From positions 91,188,217 to 91,252,216 of the forward strand of contig NC_072799.1 in assembly GCF_028583425.1 (NCBI RefSeq): a DNA stretch of 64,000 nucleotides, read 5' to 3'. The stretch is from Eublepharis macularius. Its lineage: Eukaryota > Chordata > Lepidosauria > Squamata > Eublepharidae. Below, one piece after another: positions 1-9,298 of this stretch. Position 1 is the stretch's first letter. Every line of letters begins with the position of its first letter. The position numbers and the translations under genes are program-made. Under the pieces are notes generated by a model. That model worked only from the letters and a program-made list of their open reading frames with translations, was not told where the DNA came from and did not search any database.

Positions 1-197
1 GTAACAGGAGCAGCAACAGCGAGGGTTCTTTGGAAGAGGCCTCTAAAGTAGAGTTGGGAGAACAATGGCCCACGGGACGACAGGCCCAGGAAAAAGAGTG
101 AATGAAAACTAAAAGGTATCTCAGAGCTGGATCTGCAAGGATTGTGTAGGGAGGCTTTTGAACCTGCTGCCAGTGTTTACGCAGTCTTGCCTATATT

Positions 198-457
198 CAG
201 GGCTTTTTTTCTGGGAAAAGAGGTGGTGGAACTCAGTGGGTTGCCCTTGGAGAAAATGGTCACATGGCTGGTGGCCCCGCCCCCTGATCTTCAGACAGAG
301 GGGAGTTGAGACTGCCCTCTGTGCCGCACCATGGCGCGAAGGGCAATCAAAACTCCCCTCTGTCTGAAGATCAGGGGGCGGGGCCACCAACCATGTGACC
401 ATTTTCAAGAGGCTCCAGAACTCCGTTCCACCCTGTTCCAGCTGAAAAAAAGCCCTG
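198..457 (+). mobile_element. Palindromic hAT-type MITE, copy 1
   Basis: The ends are CAGGGCTTTTTTTC and its complement GAAAAAAAGCCCTG. The 8 bases before (CCTATATT, 190-197) and after (CCTGTATT, 458-465) match at 7 of 8, as expected for an 8-bp hAT target duplication. The whole body folds back: a GGTCACATGGCTGGTGGCCCC arm is repeated inverted around a GC-rich centre. The two arms differ just inside the ends, one with GGGAAAAGAGGTGGTGGAAC and the other with a GTTCCGGAAC-type stretch. That asymmetry gives orientation. It has no coding capacity, so it is non-autonomous. Confidence 0.85.
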
Positions 458-554
458 CCTGTATTGCCAAACAAGTTACTCCTAAAACTCAGGAGCGCTC
501 AGGGAGTCTCCTCTAACTACATGTTATCTTTCTCCCGGGTCATCCCTGGCAGAA

Positions 555-757
555 CAGTGCTGTGGCTCGGTAAAGCCGTTGTTTGGCACGCAGAAGGCCC
601 TAGGGTCAGTCCTTGGCATCTCTTGTTAAAAGGAGCAGGTAGCAGGTGACGGGGAAGGCCTCCGTCTGAGACCCTGGAGAGCCACTGCCAGTCCGAGTAG
701 ACAAGACGGACCTTGATGGACTTATGGTCTGATACAGTATAAGGTAGCTTCATGTGT
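555..757 (+). mobile_element. tRNA-derived SINE
   Basis: A decayed A-box-like segment (TGGCTCGGTAAAGC) is followed by a B-box-like GGGTCAGTCC. The body reads GAGACCCTGGAGAGCC and the tail CTTCATGTGTTCATGT. A second copy of the same family lies at 38183-38372. I recognise it as a common squamate tRNA-type SINE but cannot give its database name. Confidence 0.65.
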
Positions 758-964
758 TCATGTACGCCTGGAGTTCCATGCTGGGAACCCAGTCCCATAT
801 GGACCTCATGCATATCAAGACCACGGTGTGTGAGAACAAAGGGCTTCAGCCTTCCTCTGGACTCTGTTTTCCTAACCAGAAACAGCCCCAGCGGCCCAGC
901 TGGGGAAACTTCGCTGTACCCCATCAGTGCATGTGGAACTCCAGTTGGGCAAATAGTGCCCCCC

Positions 965-1420
965 CGGGCCATTTATGGTGTATTTATTTATTTATATATG
1001 TATTTATTTTGATTTATACCCCGCCCTCCCCACGAATAGGCTCAGGGTGGCTCACAACATTCATAAAATCAGGGCTTTTTTTCAGGGGGAACGTGGGGGA
1101 ACAGAGTTCCGGAACCTCTTGAAAATGGTCACATGGCTGGTGGCCCCGCCCCCTGATCCCCGGACAGGGGAGTTGAGATTGCCCTCCGCGCCGCTCGGCG
1201 GAGGGCAATCTCAACTCCCCTCTGTCTGGAGATCAGGGGGCGGGGCCACCAGCCATGTGACCATTTTCTCCGAGGGCAACCTACTGAGTTCCACCACCTC
1301 TTCTCCTAGAAAAAAAGCACTGCATAAAATACAATGCGTTAATCATAAAACTATAAAATCAGTAATAATCTTAAAACAATAATTAAAATAGTCCAGGCGC
1401 AGGCTACTTAAACAAACAGT
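965..1420 (-). mobile_element. LINE 3'-end fragment (CR1/L2-type), split by a MITE
   Basis: TTTATACCCCGCCCTCCCC and GGCTCAGGGTGGCTCACAAC, followed by A-rich sequence, are typical of the complement of a sauropsid LINE 3' end. Similar ends occur at 20.4, 31.0 and 37.0 kb. The MITE at 1070-1322 interrupts it. The sequence resumes with AAACTATAAAATC-like A-rich DNA. Confidence 0.5.
1070..1322 (-). mobile_element. Palindromic hAT-type MITE, copy 2
   Basis: Same family as 198-457, in opposite orientation. A perfect 8-bp duplication CATAAAAT flanks it (1062-1069 and 1323-1330). The right terminus reads GCACTG instead of GCCCTG. It is inserted in a LINE 3'-end fragment. Confidence 0.9.
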
Positions 1421-1422
1421 CG

Positions 1423-3254
1423 GGAGTCCGTATATGGGCATGTATATGGGCGTAGTGCATGGGTGAGGGCAGTCCCAGAAAAAGTGGTGGTCTTTGGTGG
1501 AAGAAGGGGGACACCCGCTGCCCCTCAGCCAAAGGCCCAGCAGTTGGGAAAACAGCATGGGGGAAAGACTGAAGGTCTCCCCCCTCTCCCTCGCAGCCAT
1601 GACGAGTTGGATCTGCACACATCTAGAATCTGAGTCCTAGCATGAACTCGAAACACATATCTGTGAGAAACTGGCGGTGGGGGAATCTAAGGTCATTACC
1701 CCCCCCCCCCAATGAGGCTGCAGTCAGAGAGAAAAAGGTGAGTCCTCAAACCTGTGTTGAAATGCTACCTGTTTTGAAAGAACTCTTTGGATTCTGGCCA
1801 TTGTGGTCATATATATATCACTTAAGAGTTTTTTTGTTCATTCCCTTTTGTAAGTGGTCTATTGACCACAATATACATATGTAAAAATCAGATTGCATCA
1901 TTATATCCCACTACATTTACTTGGAAGTAAATGCCATAGTTTTCAATGGAACTTCTAAGTAAGGCATTCAGGACTAGGTGTGGAATCTGCTAGAAATGTT
2001 TTCTAGCTGGCATCAGAAGCTGTTCATAGTAAGCGTACATAATGCTAAATGGGATTTTGTTGCCATTTCTGTTCTTAAAATCTTGTCGAAGAAAAGGCAC
2101 TTTTGGGGTTCTTTTCAGACATCTAAAATGCCAGTTTAATTGCCATGCATACACATAGCTGTTTAGTCAAGCTATATGCCTGCACAGCAATTTCTATGCA
2201 CTCGGACAGAATGGTTATTCACAATCCTCTTAAATAGCATAAACAGGGTGAAACCAAAATGAACCCATTTTGCTTGAAAACAATTATTCCCCCCCCCCTT
2301 ACCCATGTGTAGTTTCCAGAGCTACACACATGTGCCATGGAACCCTTCCTTGTTCCACACAGCCAAACAAAAGGTAATTGCTACCCTAATTATCTACTGC
2401 TAAAAGCTCCCTATTCATAAACACGTCATTGTACTTGATTTCGTTTTGGTCACAGCTTAATATCCTTAATATCAAAATACAAGCAATAAAGCTCCTGAAG
2501 CCGTACGTGGCATACAACCACCACTTCTCTACCCCCCTAGAACCCCTCTTGGTGCAACCGTCAAGAACCACACACCAATGCCAAGACTGCAACATCCAGA
2601 ATTTATTTATTAATATGTTTATATTTGTGGATATGGTAATCCTTGTCAGGTCAGAAGTTTATGGAAATATGGTTACCTTTTATTCACCATTGGAATTAGC
2701 ATAATTTGCCCTGTGGGGATAGAGCAGCAGATGCTGGAATGTATTTAGATTTTTTTTCCCCCTTTGCTGGTTTTGAATGCTTTTAAAATGATGTCTTGGG
2801 TAGTCAGTGTTGAGAGAATAATACACTATTGATATATTAAGAGAGTGTTTCATTTCTGCAAAAGTGGAATTAAAATTTTGAATTCAGAAGATAAAAAAGT
2901 CTAAAGTGTATATTTATGTATTAAACATATTGATACCCCACCTTTTCCATGTGGCTCAACACGCAGCAACTTAAAAAGAGGGCCTGACCGGAGTCCCTTT
3001 ACCTGAGGTTTTTCTCCTGAGTTGCCAGGATACAAAGTCCCATTTAAAAGGACACACTTTTTTGAATGTCAATTAGACCATGATAATAGGCAAGCAGGGG
3101 AAGGAATATTAATAATCCAGGAGCAAAATCAATGAGGGACGTATTATGTATAAAGCAGAACAAAAGCAAAAAACAAAAAAAGTGGAAGGAGGAGGGTTTT
3201 TAAATGTAAGTAATAGCATTTTGGACATTTATAGCCCAATCCTGATAACATAAT
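1423..3254. other. Upstream flank without recognised gene
   Basis: AT-rich unique-looking DNA with homopolymer C runs near 1701 and 2290 and a TTTATTTATT stretch near 2600. Only short chance ORFs are present. No exon-like or repeat structure was recognised. Confidence 0.5.
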
Positions 3255-3502
3255 TTATTTTGCACTTTTACTTACTTCATTTGTACTCCACTTTTCTCCC
3301 CAATGGGGACTCAAGGTGGCTTACATAATTCTCCAGTCCTCCATTTTATCCCACAGTCCTCCGATCTACCCCTGTGAGGTACATTAGGCAGAGAAGGTGT
3401 GACTGGCCCAAGGTCACCCAGCAAGCTTCCATGAGAAAGAGGGAATTCGAACCTGGTTGTCCCACCATCTTACGCTCTAGCCACTACACCACACTGATTC
3501 CC
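3255..3502 (-). mobile_element. MIR/CORE-type SINE
   Basis: Read on the minus strand, it starts with a tRNA-like head (GTGTAGTGGCTAGAGCG and a GGTTCGAATTCCC-type B box). It continues with the conserved core around CTTGGGCCAGTCACACCTTC and ends in a LINE-like tail (AAGTGGAGTACAAATGAAG). This CORE variant recurs at 6984-7165, 27745-27915 and 36420-36705. Confidence 0.7.
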
Positions 3503-3762
3503 TACTGCACCGGACTGAAGATCTGTCTAGGCTAGTATATTGTTTCCTACAGTTGCCAGCCAGACTCTCGTAGGAAACCCAGTATCAGGACAGGGAGGCA
3601 CCAGCCCCCCTTCCACTTTCTCTACAACATTTAAATTTAACAGCGGCGTGGTGTGTGTTTTTGAGTCTCAAGATTCCATTCTGTTATCATGACTAACAAG
3701 CCACTGATGTATCCTCCATGAATTTGTTCGTTCTTTTTCTAAAACTTTACCAGTGGCCATAC

Positions 3763-4678
3763 TAGGGGATATGTACCTTAAAAAAAAATTGGTATTTTTG
3801 GATTCTGGTTCAGGAAAGGCGGTTCCATTTTGGTGTTCAGAACAGGGCTGTTATTTTTTTCAGAATCCCAAGATTTTGGATTCAATTGTTCCCTACGGAG
3901 GATCCTTTCTGGAGGACACCAAAATTGTAGGGAACTTAGTTCCGCCTGTCCTCTAAAGACTCCCCTCCCCAGTTTCAAACAGATTGGATCAAGGGGTCTA
4001 ATACTTCAGGCCCATGAACAAGGTGCCCCAGCTATCCTATTTGTCTCCATTGCTTACTATGGTGAAAACAATTCCATAGTTTCTCCAAGGTAAAGAAGCC
4101 AACAGCCAATCACTGGCCAAAAACCTCAAACAGAACCAAAGTCAAACCAGAGAATCTCAGCAGAATCACAGGCCAATGTGGCAAGCCCAACACAACCAAT
4201 GCCAAACCAGAGAATCTGACTTAAGTAAGGGATACTGTTGCAATGCCAACATAACCAACGTCAGACAACAGAATCCAGCAGAACTATGGGCCAATGTAGC
4301 AAGCCCAGCAGAACCAATGCCAAACTAGAGAATCCAAGTCAAACCAACTTAAACAAGGCATGCTTTTGCAAGCCCAACAGAACAAATATCAAACCAGAGA
4401 ATCCAAGCAAAATCTACCTGGCAGGCCTGTTTCAAGACCTGGAAAGAAAACACTGACACAGACACACCACAACAGTCAGAAAAACAGTCCTGGGAACCTT
4501 AAAATGCCAACCCTGAATATTATTGTATATTCCCAAATATTTCCAGAATTTTTTGGGACCTGTTTACCAGTATCCTGAAAAATCCCAAATACCATCCAGA
4601 TCCCTGAATATATCCAAAAAATACCAATAATTGTTCATATATATATTCGGGCCAGAAATATCCAAACCCACATCTCTA
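3763..4678. mobile_element. hAT-type element relic with internal repeats
   Basis: The left end TAGGGGATATGTACC and the right end AACCCACATCTCTA form a degenerate inverted pair resembling the TAGRGRTGTGC ends of the hAT at 21753-26022. Its middle (near 4000-4060, GATCAAGGGGTCTAAT and AAGGTGCCCCAGCTATCCTA) matches the segment near 16620. From 4085 to 4420 it is a degenerate array of about 55-75-bp units containing AACCAGAGAATC. The flanking bases (GGCCATAC and GGCATCAG) match poorly, so the exact ends are uncertain. Confidence 0.5.
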
Positions 4679-6243
4679 GGCATCAGTATATTTGACAGTG
4701 AATTCCTTAAGATAAACTTGCACTATGTGAAAAAAGCATTTCCCGGTCATATCTTGAATCTACTGTACATCAGTTTACAGAATGACCCCAAGTTTCACCA
4801 TTATTATGAGAGAGGAAAACATTTCTCCAACCACTTAAGTCTCATCAGCTTTGTAAACATCAAGTCCCCTCCTTGTCATCTTTTTTTTTTAATGAACTGA
4901 AACACTCAAACACTCCAATGCCTAGATAATTTTGTTGGTCCTTTTCAACACCTTTCTTGCTGTATGGAATCAGTAAAAAAGTTGAGCAACTCTTTGATCT
5001 TCACAGAGAAGTATGAAAAAATTAGAAATATATTCCCTGCCTGAAGCCAAATTCAACAAGTCTGGGGGTAGGAAAATGTCACTGAACAGAATATATGTTT
5101 GAACTGTTGGAGGTCAATGTTACAGACTGCAGAATGAGGCTTTCCCCACCACGTCTAGCAGCACCATCTCCCCCCGCCCCCAACCTACTATAAAGAAGAG
5201 TTCTGGTTAGCCTGAATGCATATTGAAAAAGATCCATAGTAAATAGAGGGGTAACATCATACAATATGTCGACAGACATATTGTATGATGTTACCCCTCT
5301 ATTTACTTTGGATCTTTTCTAATGAACAGATCTGGCTACTTGCAAGTTTTGTCTTTTTGTATGTTAAGTTAGGATCACCATAAATATACACAGTATTCCA
5401 AACGCAGCTGGTTTATATAAAGGCATTATGATATATACCATTTTTTCAGCACTTTTTCTAAGAATCTCTGGCAAGGATTTTCCTTCCCCACCAAACACTA
5501 GCATACATGACCCCAAGAACTTTTTCTGGGTTAGTTTCAGGAAATTCAGATTCCATCAGAGTACATACGAAATAGGTGTGCGTGTGAACTAATGTGGATC
5601 ACTTTATACCTATTTATATGGTATCGCGTTTACTATTTATTGCCTTTTCAAAATATCTTTGAGAGCTTTTAGCCATCTCTTTGGCCTTTCACAATCCTGA
5701 GTATTTTGATGGCACCCACAAATCTGATTAGCTGCTCAGTCCTGATTATTTATGAATGTCAAATAGCAACAGTCCCCATACTAATCTTGATGGGAAGATA
5801 TTACTTATTCAAATTGTATTTCATTTATTTATTTCATTTGTACTCCATCTTTCTCCCCAATTGTAAAAGCTGTCCATATGTTTATTAAGTAACTTTGAGA
5901 AGGGACTTGCCATTTTTGGAATATAATGTCTGCTGTATTGCCCTATTTGTAGGCTTATTGAGACTGTCAAAGAATTCTAAATTATTTGTAAGGCAGGCCT
6001 TCCATTTGCAGAAGCCAAGTTAATTCTTCATCCACAAGGCTTATTCTTCATTATGTTTAATAGTTCTAGCTTTAAGAATACTTTGCAATAGTTTATCTGG
6101 TTCAGAAACTGGGTTAATTTCTCAAATTACTTTTTAAAATGTGCTGTTATGTTGTTGGCTGCCTTTTCCTATCCACCAGTAAGGACTTCAGTGACACTGC
6201 TTATTTTTTAAAAATTATTGTCTATTTCAGATTTGAGTTATTC
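4679..6243. other. Upstream flank without recognised gene
   Basis: Mostly AT-rich DNA. It holds the inverted repeat at 5227-5318 and a short CORE-SINE tail fragment at 5818-5866 (TTCATTTGTACTCCATCTTTC). No coding exon was recognised. Confidence 0.5.
5227..5318. repeat. Long perfect-type inverted repeat (44-bp arms)
   Basis: Arms 5227-5270 and 5275-5318 are complementary at all but one position and are separated by a 4-bp spacer (GACA). The centre reads ACAATATGTC-gaca-GACATATTGT. No flanking duplication or match to the other foldback families in the window was seen. It could be a small foldback element or a local inverted duplication. Confidence 0.85.
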
Positions 6244-6460
6244 AAGAATTCTTAGATCCAGAGGAGTTAGCCCTGTTAGTCTGTAGTAGTAAAATAGAAA
6301 AGAGTCCAGTAGCACCTTTAAGACTAACTTTATTGTACCATAAACTTTCGAGAATCACAGCTCTCTTCATCTGATGAAGAGAACTGTGATTCTCGAAAGC
6401 TTATGCTACAGTAGAGTTGGATAGTCTTAAAGGTGCTACTGGACTCCTTTCTATCAAGAA
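6244..6460 (+). mobile_element. Foldback retroposon, ribozyme-bearing family B, copy 1
   Basis: Two inverted arms contain GTCCAGTAGCACCTTTAAGA and its complement, with flanking TTAGCCCTGTTAGTCTGTAG. The same family recurs at 51032-51251, and as a truncated copy at 56786-56840. The tip of the hairpin holds a hammerhead-like core (6367-6406). The family is common in lizard DNA. A link to Penelope-like retroelements is inferred from the ribozyme core only. Confidence 0.6.
6367..6406 (+). ncRNA. Hammerhead-ribozyme-like core (family B)
   Basis: In order: TCAT (one strand of helix I), CTGATGA (6371-6377), one extra A, helix II GAGAA/TTCTC closed by CTGTGA, GAAA (6395-6398), a two-pair helix III without loop (the A and G of GAAAG with CT), then the predicted cleavage base T6402, then ATGC (second strand of helix I). 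All invariant hammerhead core bases are present. The extra base before helix II and the very short helix III are departures from the textbook form. Activity is not shown by sequence. Confidence 0.5.
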
Positions 6461-6983
6461 TTCTTAGGTGTATGCTTGCTAAACCCAGCAGCTTGTTTAC
6501 TTGTCCTTCAGCCATTAGCCTTCAGTTTTTCTGTGCAACAATAATCCAGTGCAATTGTTTCCAGTGCATTAATTTCCTAGGCCCTTATTTGACTTAGTTT
6601 TTCATATGCCATCCTTAAAAGGGTGGGTGGGTGCAGAATGACTCCCTTCACAGTGATGACCAATACAAATAATTCACAGAACGTCTCTGCAGTCTCCCTG
6701 GTCGTCTTTAACAGTCCTCTACACATTTGTCTCTTTAACATCATAACAACCGTGCTCATATACTGTTCAATAGTCTTGATTTCAACAGGCTTAGACTGGA
6801 GTAACTCTTCATAGGATTGCATTGATAATCCCCTATACAAAATCTGAAGATATTTACTCAGCAGTAAATCTTACTTCTTGCCAAGTTAAGTGTGATTAGG
6901 AGATTGCAGCCTAAATCCAAAAAGTGGTAACTGAAAGGTTAATAAAAAGATATTCAAAATAAAAGAGAGTTCATATATAGGTA
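6461..6983. other. No recognised feature
   Basis: AT-rich DNA upstream of the promoter region. A TGGGTGGGTG run lies near 6622. Short chance ORFs only. Confidence 0.5.
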
Positions 6984-7165
6984 ACAGTAATGCTTTATTT
7001 ATTTACTTCATTTATATTCCCTGTTTCTCCCCAGTGGGAACCTGAAACAGCTTGCATTATTCTCCCTCCTCCCTTTTGTCATCACAACAACCCTGCGAAG
7101 CTGAGAGTGAGTGACCTGCCCAAAGTCACCCAGCGGGGGTTTGAACTTGGGATATTCCAGGTTCT
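6984..7165 (-). mobile_element. MIR/CORE-type SINE, truncated
   Basis: TTTATTTACTTCATTTATATTCCC begins the complement of a CORE-SINE tail. TGCCCAAAGTCACCCAGCGG is the conserved core. The tRNA head is missing because the 5S SINE follows directly. Confidence 0.6.
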
Positions 7166-7170
7166 GCCCT

Positions 7171-7368
7171 GGCCTGGATAGCCCAGCAGAGCCTGAACTT
7201 GCCGGATCTCGGAAGCCAAGACGGGTCGGCCTTGGTCAGTAATTGAACGGGAGACCTCCAGCGAAGACCAGGGCTGCAGAGGCAGGCAACGGCCAACCAC
7301 CGCCGTCAGTCTCTTGCCAGGAAAACCCCGCCGGGGTCGCCATGAGCCGGCTCTGACTTGAGGGCAGG
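7171..7368 (+). mobile_element. 5S rRNA-derived SINE (5S-Sauria type)
   Basis: The head (about 7171-7285) reads like vertebrate 5S rRNA. It includes the box A/intermediate/box C region GCCAAGACGGGTCGGCCTTG and GTCAGTAATTGAACGGGAGACC. The tail, GGCAGGCAACGGCCAACCACC through GGGGTCGCCATGAGCCGGC to GACTTGAGGGCA, matches the Sauria/BovB-type tail of the SINE at 56912. It lies about 200 bp upstream of the CpG-rich GABRA2 promoter block. Confidence 0.75.
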
Positions 7369-8249
7369 GTTTCGGTTTTCACCCCCGACTCCGGCGGGAG
7401 GTCCCACCCGCCACCCTCCCGCCGGTCCTCAATCCAGCAAATCAGGGGCGAAATGGACCGGCGTGGAACAGAACTTCTGTCCTGATGCCCATTCTCACGG
7501 CAAGGCTTGTCCAAAGACGAGCACGTCCCACTTGGGCAGTTGGCAGCTGGCCGGGCAGAGGGGAGGGCCGGGCCGGCGGGAAGGCTCACACACACACACA
7601 CACACACACACACCGCGCAGCGCAGCGCAGCAGGCGCGGGGCCACGAGCGAGCCCCGGTGGGGCGCCGGAGCGCGGGGCGGCCGGCGGGCGCGGCAGGGC
7701 GGCCGGAGGAGGAGCGCACGTGGCCCGCCCGGAGAAGCGGCTCCCTTCAGCCCGGCTCGCTTCGCCCGCAGCCTCTGCGAGCGGCCGGCGCGGAAAGTAG
7801 CGCGCCGGCCAGGCCTCTCCGCTCGCCCGCGCAAACTTCGGGAGGGGAAGAGCCGCCGGGGAGGCGCCGCGCCGCCCCCGGCCCTTCTGCTCGCGGGCGC
7901 GGCAGGGGAGGGGCGCCCGGACCCCCCGCGCCCCAGGCCGCCCGCGGCTCGCAGGCCCTCCCCGAGCGGGCGAGGCGCGCGGTCTGCTCGGCTCGGCGGC
8001 TCCGCGAGCGGCTTCTGCGGCGGCGGCTCCCCCCGCGCGCTCCCTCCTTCCCGGAACCCCCGGGGCGCGTGCCAGCCGCAGCTGCTGCCTGTGCGTGAGG
8101 GCGCGCGCGTGCGCGTGCTCTCCCTCCCCCGCTCCTCGGCACCCGCGCAGGCTGCCTGCCCGCCGCGCCGCGCCGCGCCGCGCCTCTCCGCTCGCCCCGC
8201 CTCGCCTCGCCTCGCGCGGCTGCTCTCCCGCCGGCGCGCGCTCCCGCCC

Positions 8250-8449
8250 GCCCGGGCACACACCCGGCAGACCCGCTCCGGCCCGGCTCCGGTCCGCAGG
8301 GCTGCTGCTGCTGCTGCTGCTGCAGTCGCCTTTAAGCGCCCCCCCTCCCCCGCTGCTTCCCCCGCTCCTCAGCGCTTGGCGAGGGAGGACTCCCTCCTCC
8401 CCGTTTGCTCCGCCGCCGCTTCGTTCGAGCGCCTCCTGGTGCTCCTCAG
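8250..8449 (+). other. GABRA2: Candidate 5' noncoding exon of GABRA2 (donor at 8450)
   Basis: CTCCTCAG|GTAGGC gives a strong splice donor with GT at 8450-8451, at the downstream edge of the CpG island. This is where the 5' untranslated exon of GABRA2 is expected. The start given here is nominal because the exon's 5' end is unknown. GABRA2 genes often use several alternative 5' exons, so others may exist in this block. Confidence 0.45.
8301..8323 (+). repeat. (GCT)7 trinucleotide tract in presumed 5' UTR
   Basis: Seven uninterrupted GCT units followed by GC lie within the GC-rich block, 126 bp before the candidate donor. Confidence 0.9.
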
Positions 8450-9208
8450 GTAGGCACCCCGCTTCCCCATCGCCCTCGCGGGCAGCTCCCGGGCGCCAGC
8501 GGCTTGGCTTGCCGGGCTGCCAAGCGCAGAAGGTGGGGTGTGTGCGTGTGCGTGTGTGGATGTGCGCGCCTGTGTGTCGAGGGGGAGCGCTCGGCATCGC
8601 CCCCCCTCACCCCCCAGCCGAGACCAGCCGCCTGCTTTTTGCCTTCCGAAAGAAAAAATAATAATAACAATTCTGCAACTTTGCACGGCGCCCTGACTGG
8701 CTTCTGGTGGCGATTGTGTCGATCTGCCTCTGTGGCAGTTCTTCTGCCTCAAGCACTGCCAGACATGCTCAGCATTGGGAAGGAGCTGGACCTGCTTTGC
8801 TTCACAGCAGTGTCCAGGAAAAAAAACCCTCCTTCCCACATTTGGCATTTTAGAGGATGTAGCAAAACCGAGCAAAGAATAAGCAACAAACTGGCTGTCT
8901 TTTTTTTTTAAGGGTAGAAAGAGTTGGATTTTATATATCTGTATCTATATAAAAATTGGGTTGGAGAGAAAAGAAATATTTGATGCATCTGCTCATCTGT
9001 CAGTTTTGCCTATCAGTTTTGTGTGTTGCATATAGAACCCAAGATCTGGGAAGATTTAATAAGTTGCTAGTTTGGGGGAAACTGCTTCAGAAACCCAATG
9101 CTTTAAAATAATGTAAGTGACATCTTACGTTGGGTTACAGGGAAAGTACAGGTCAGTGGAAAATGACTCTGAGCTGAATGTTCCCCCCTCCCCTCTTTGC
9201 ATCATTAG
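8450..9208 (+). other. GABRA2: GABRA2 5' intron
   Basis: From donor GT at 8450 to acceptor ATCATTAG ending at 9208, preceded by a pyrimidine-rich TTCCCCCCTCCCCTCTTTGC. It contains a GTGTGCGTGTG-rich stretch at 8536-8576 and AATAATAATAACA at 8657. No other feature was seen. Confidence 0.5.
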
Positions 9209-9227
9209 ATTTTTCAACGAAGCAGCT

Positions 9228-9298
9228 ATGAAGAGGAAACTGATGTCCTGCGTGGTGCAGTTGGTTCTTCTTGTTTTCCTGATGTGCCTGCCCGCAAG
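9228..9298 (+). CDS. GABRA2: GABRA2 first coding exon (start codon, signal peptide)
   Basis: The alpha-2 subunit is part of the pentameric GABA-gated chloride channel in the neuronal membrane. The exon starts at 9209 after an acceptor AG. The ATG at 9228 opens 23 codons plus two bases, and the donor is GCAAG|GTGAGA at 9299. The peptide starts MKRKL, runs through a hydrophobic VQLVLLVFLMCL stretch typical of a signal peptide, and ends CLPA-R across the junction. Joined to the exon at 13443, the codon AG|A gives Arg and the frame continues [13 protein letters not shown]. Known alpha-2 proteins also begin MK-KL and have PARLVLA at the end of the signal and EDEAKN just after it, which separates this gene from alpha-1, -3 and -5. 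The signal sequence is otherwise diverged from mammals, as is usual. Confidence 0.85.

Larger units (their letters stand above)
7550..8449 (+). promoter_or_regulatory. GABRA2: CpG-island promoter region of GABRA2
   Basis: About 900 bp of very GC-rich, CpG-dense sequence lies directly upstream of the GABRA2 coding exons. It opens with a (CA)13 tract at 7587-7612. It has many GC-box-like CCGCCC/GGGCGG stretches and no obvious TATA box near a start. Long open frames on both strands here are composition artefacts. The transcription start cannot be placed from sequence. Confidence 0.65.

Noticed and set aside
7236..8661. Long overlapping ORFs on both strands (up to 453 aa) in the GC-rich block
   Set aside because: Low-complexity Arg/Ala/Pro/Gly frames open in all phases, produced by GC-rich DNA and the CA repeat. 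No domain, and it sits on the promoter of GABRA2.
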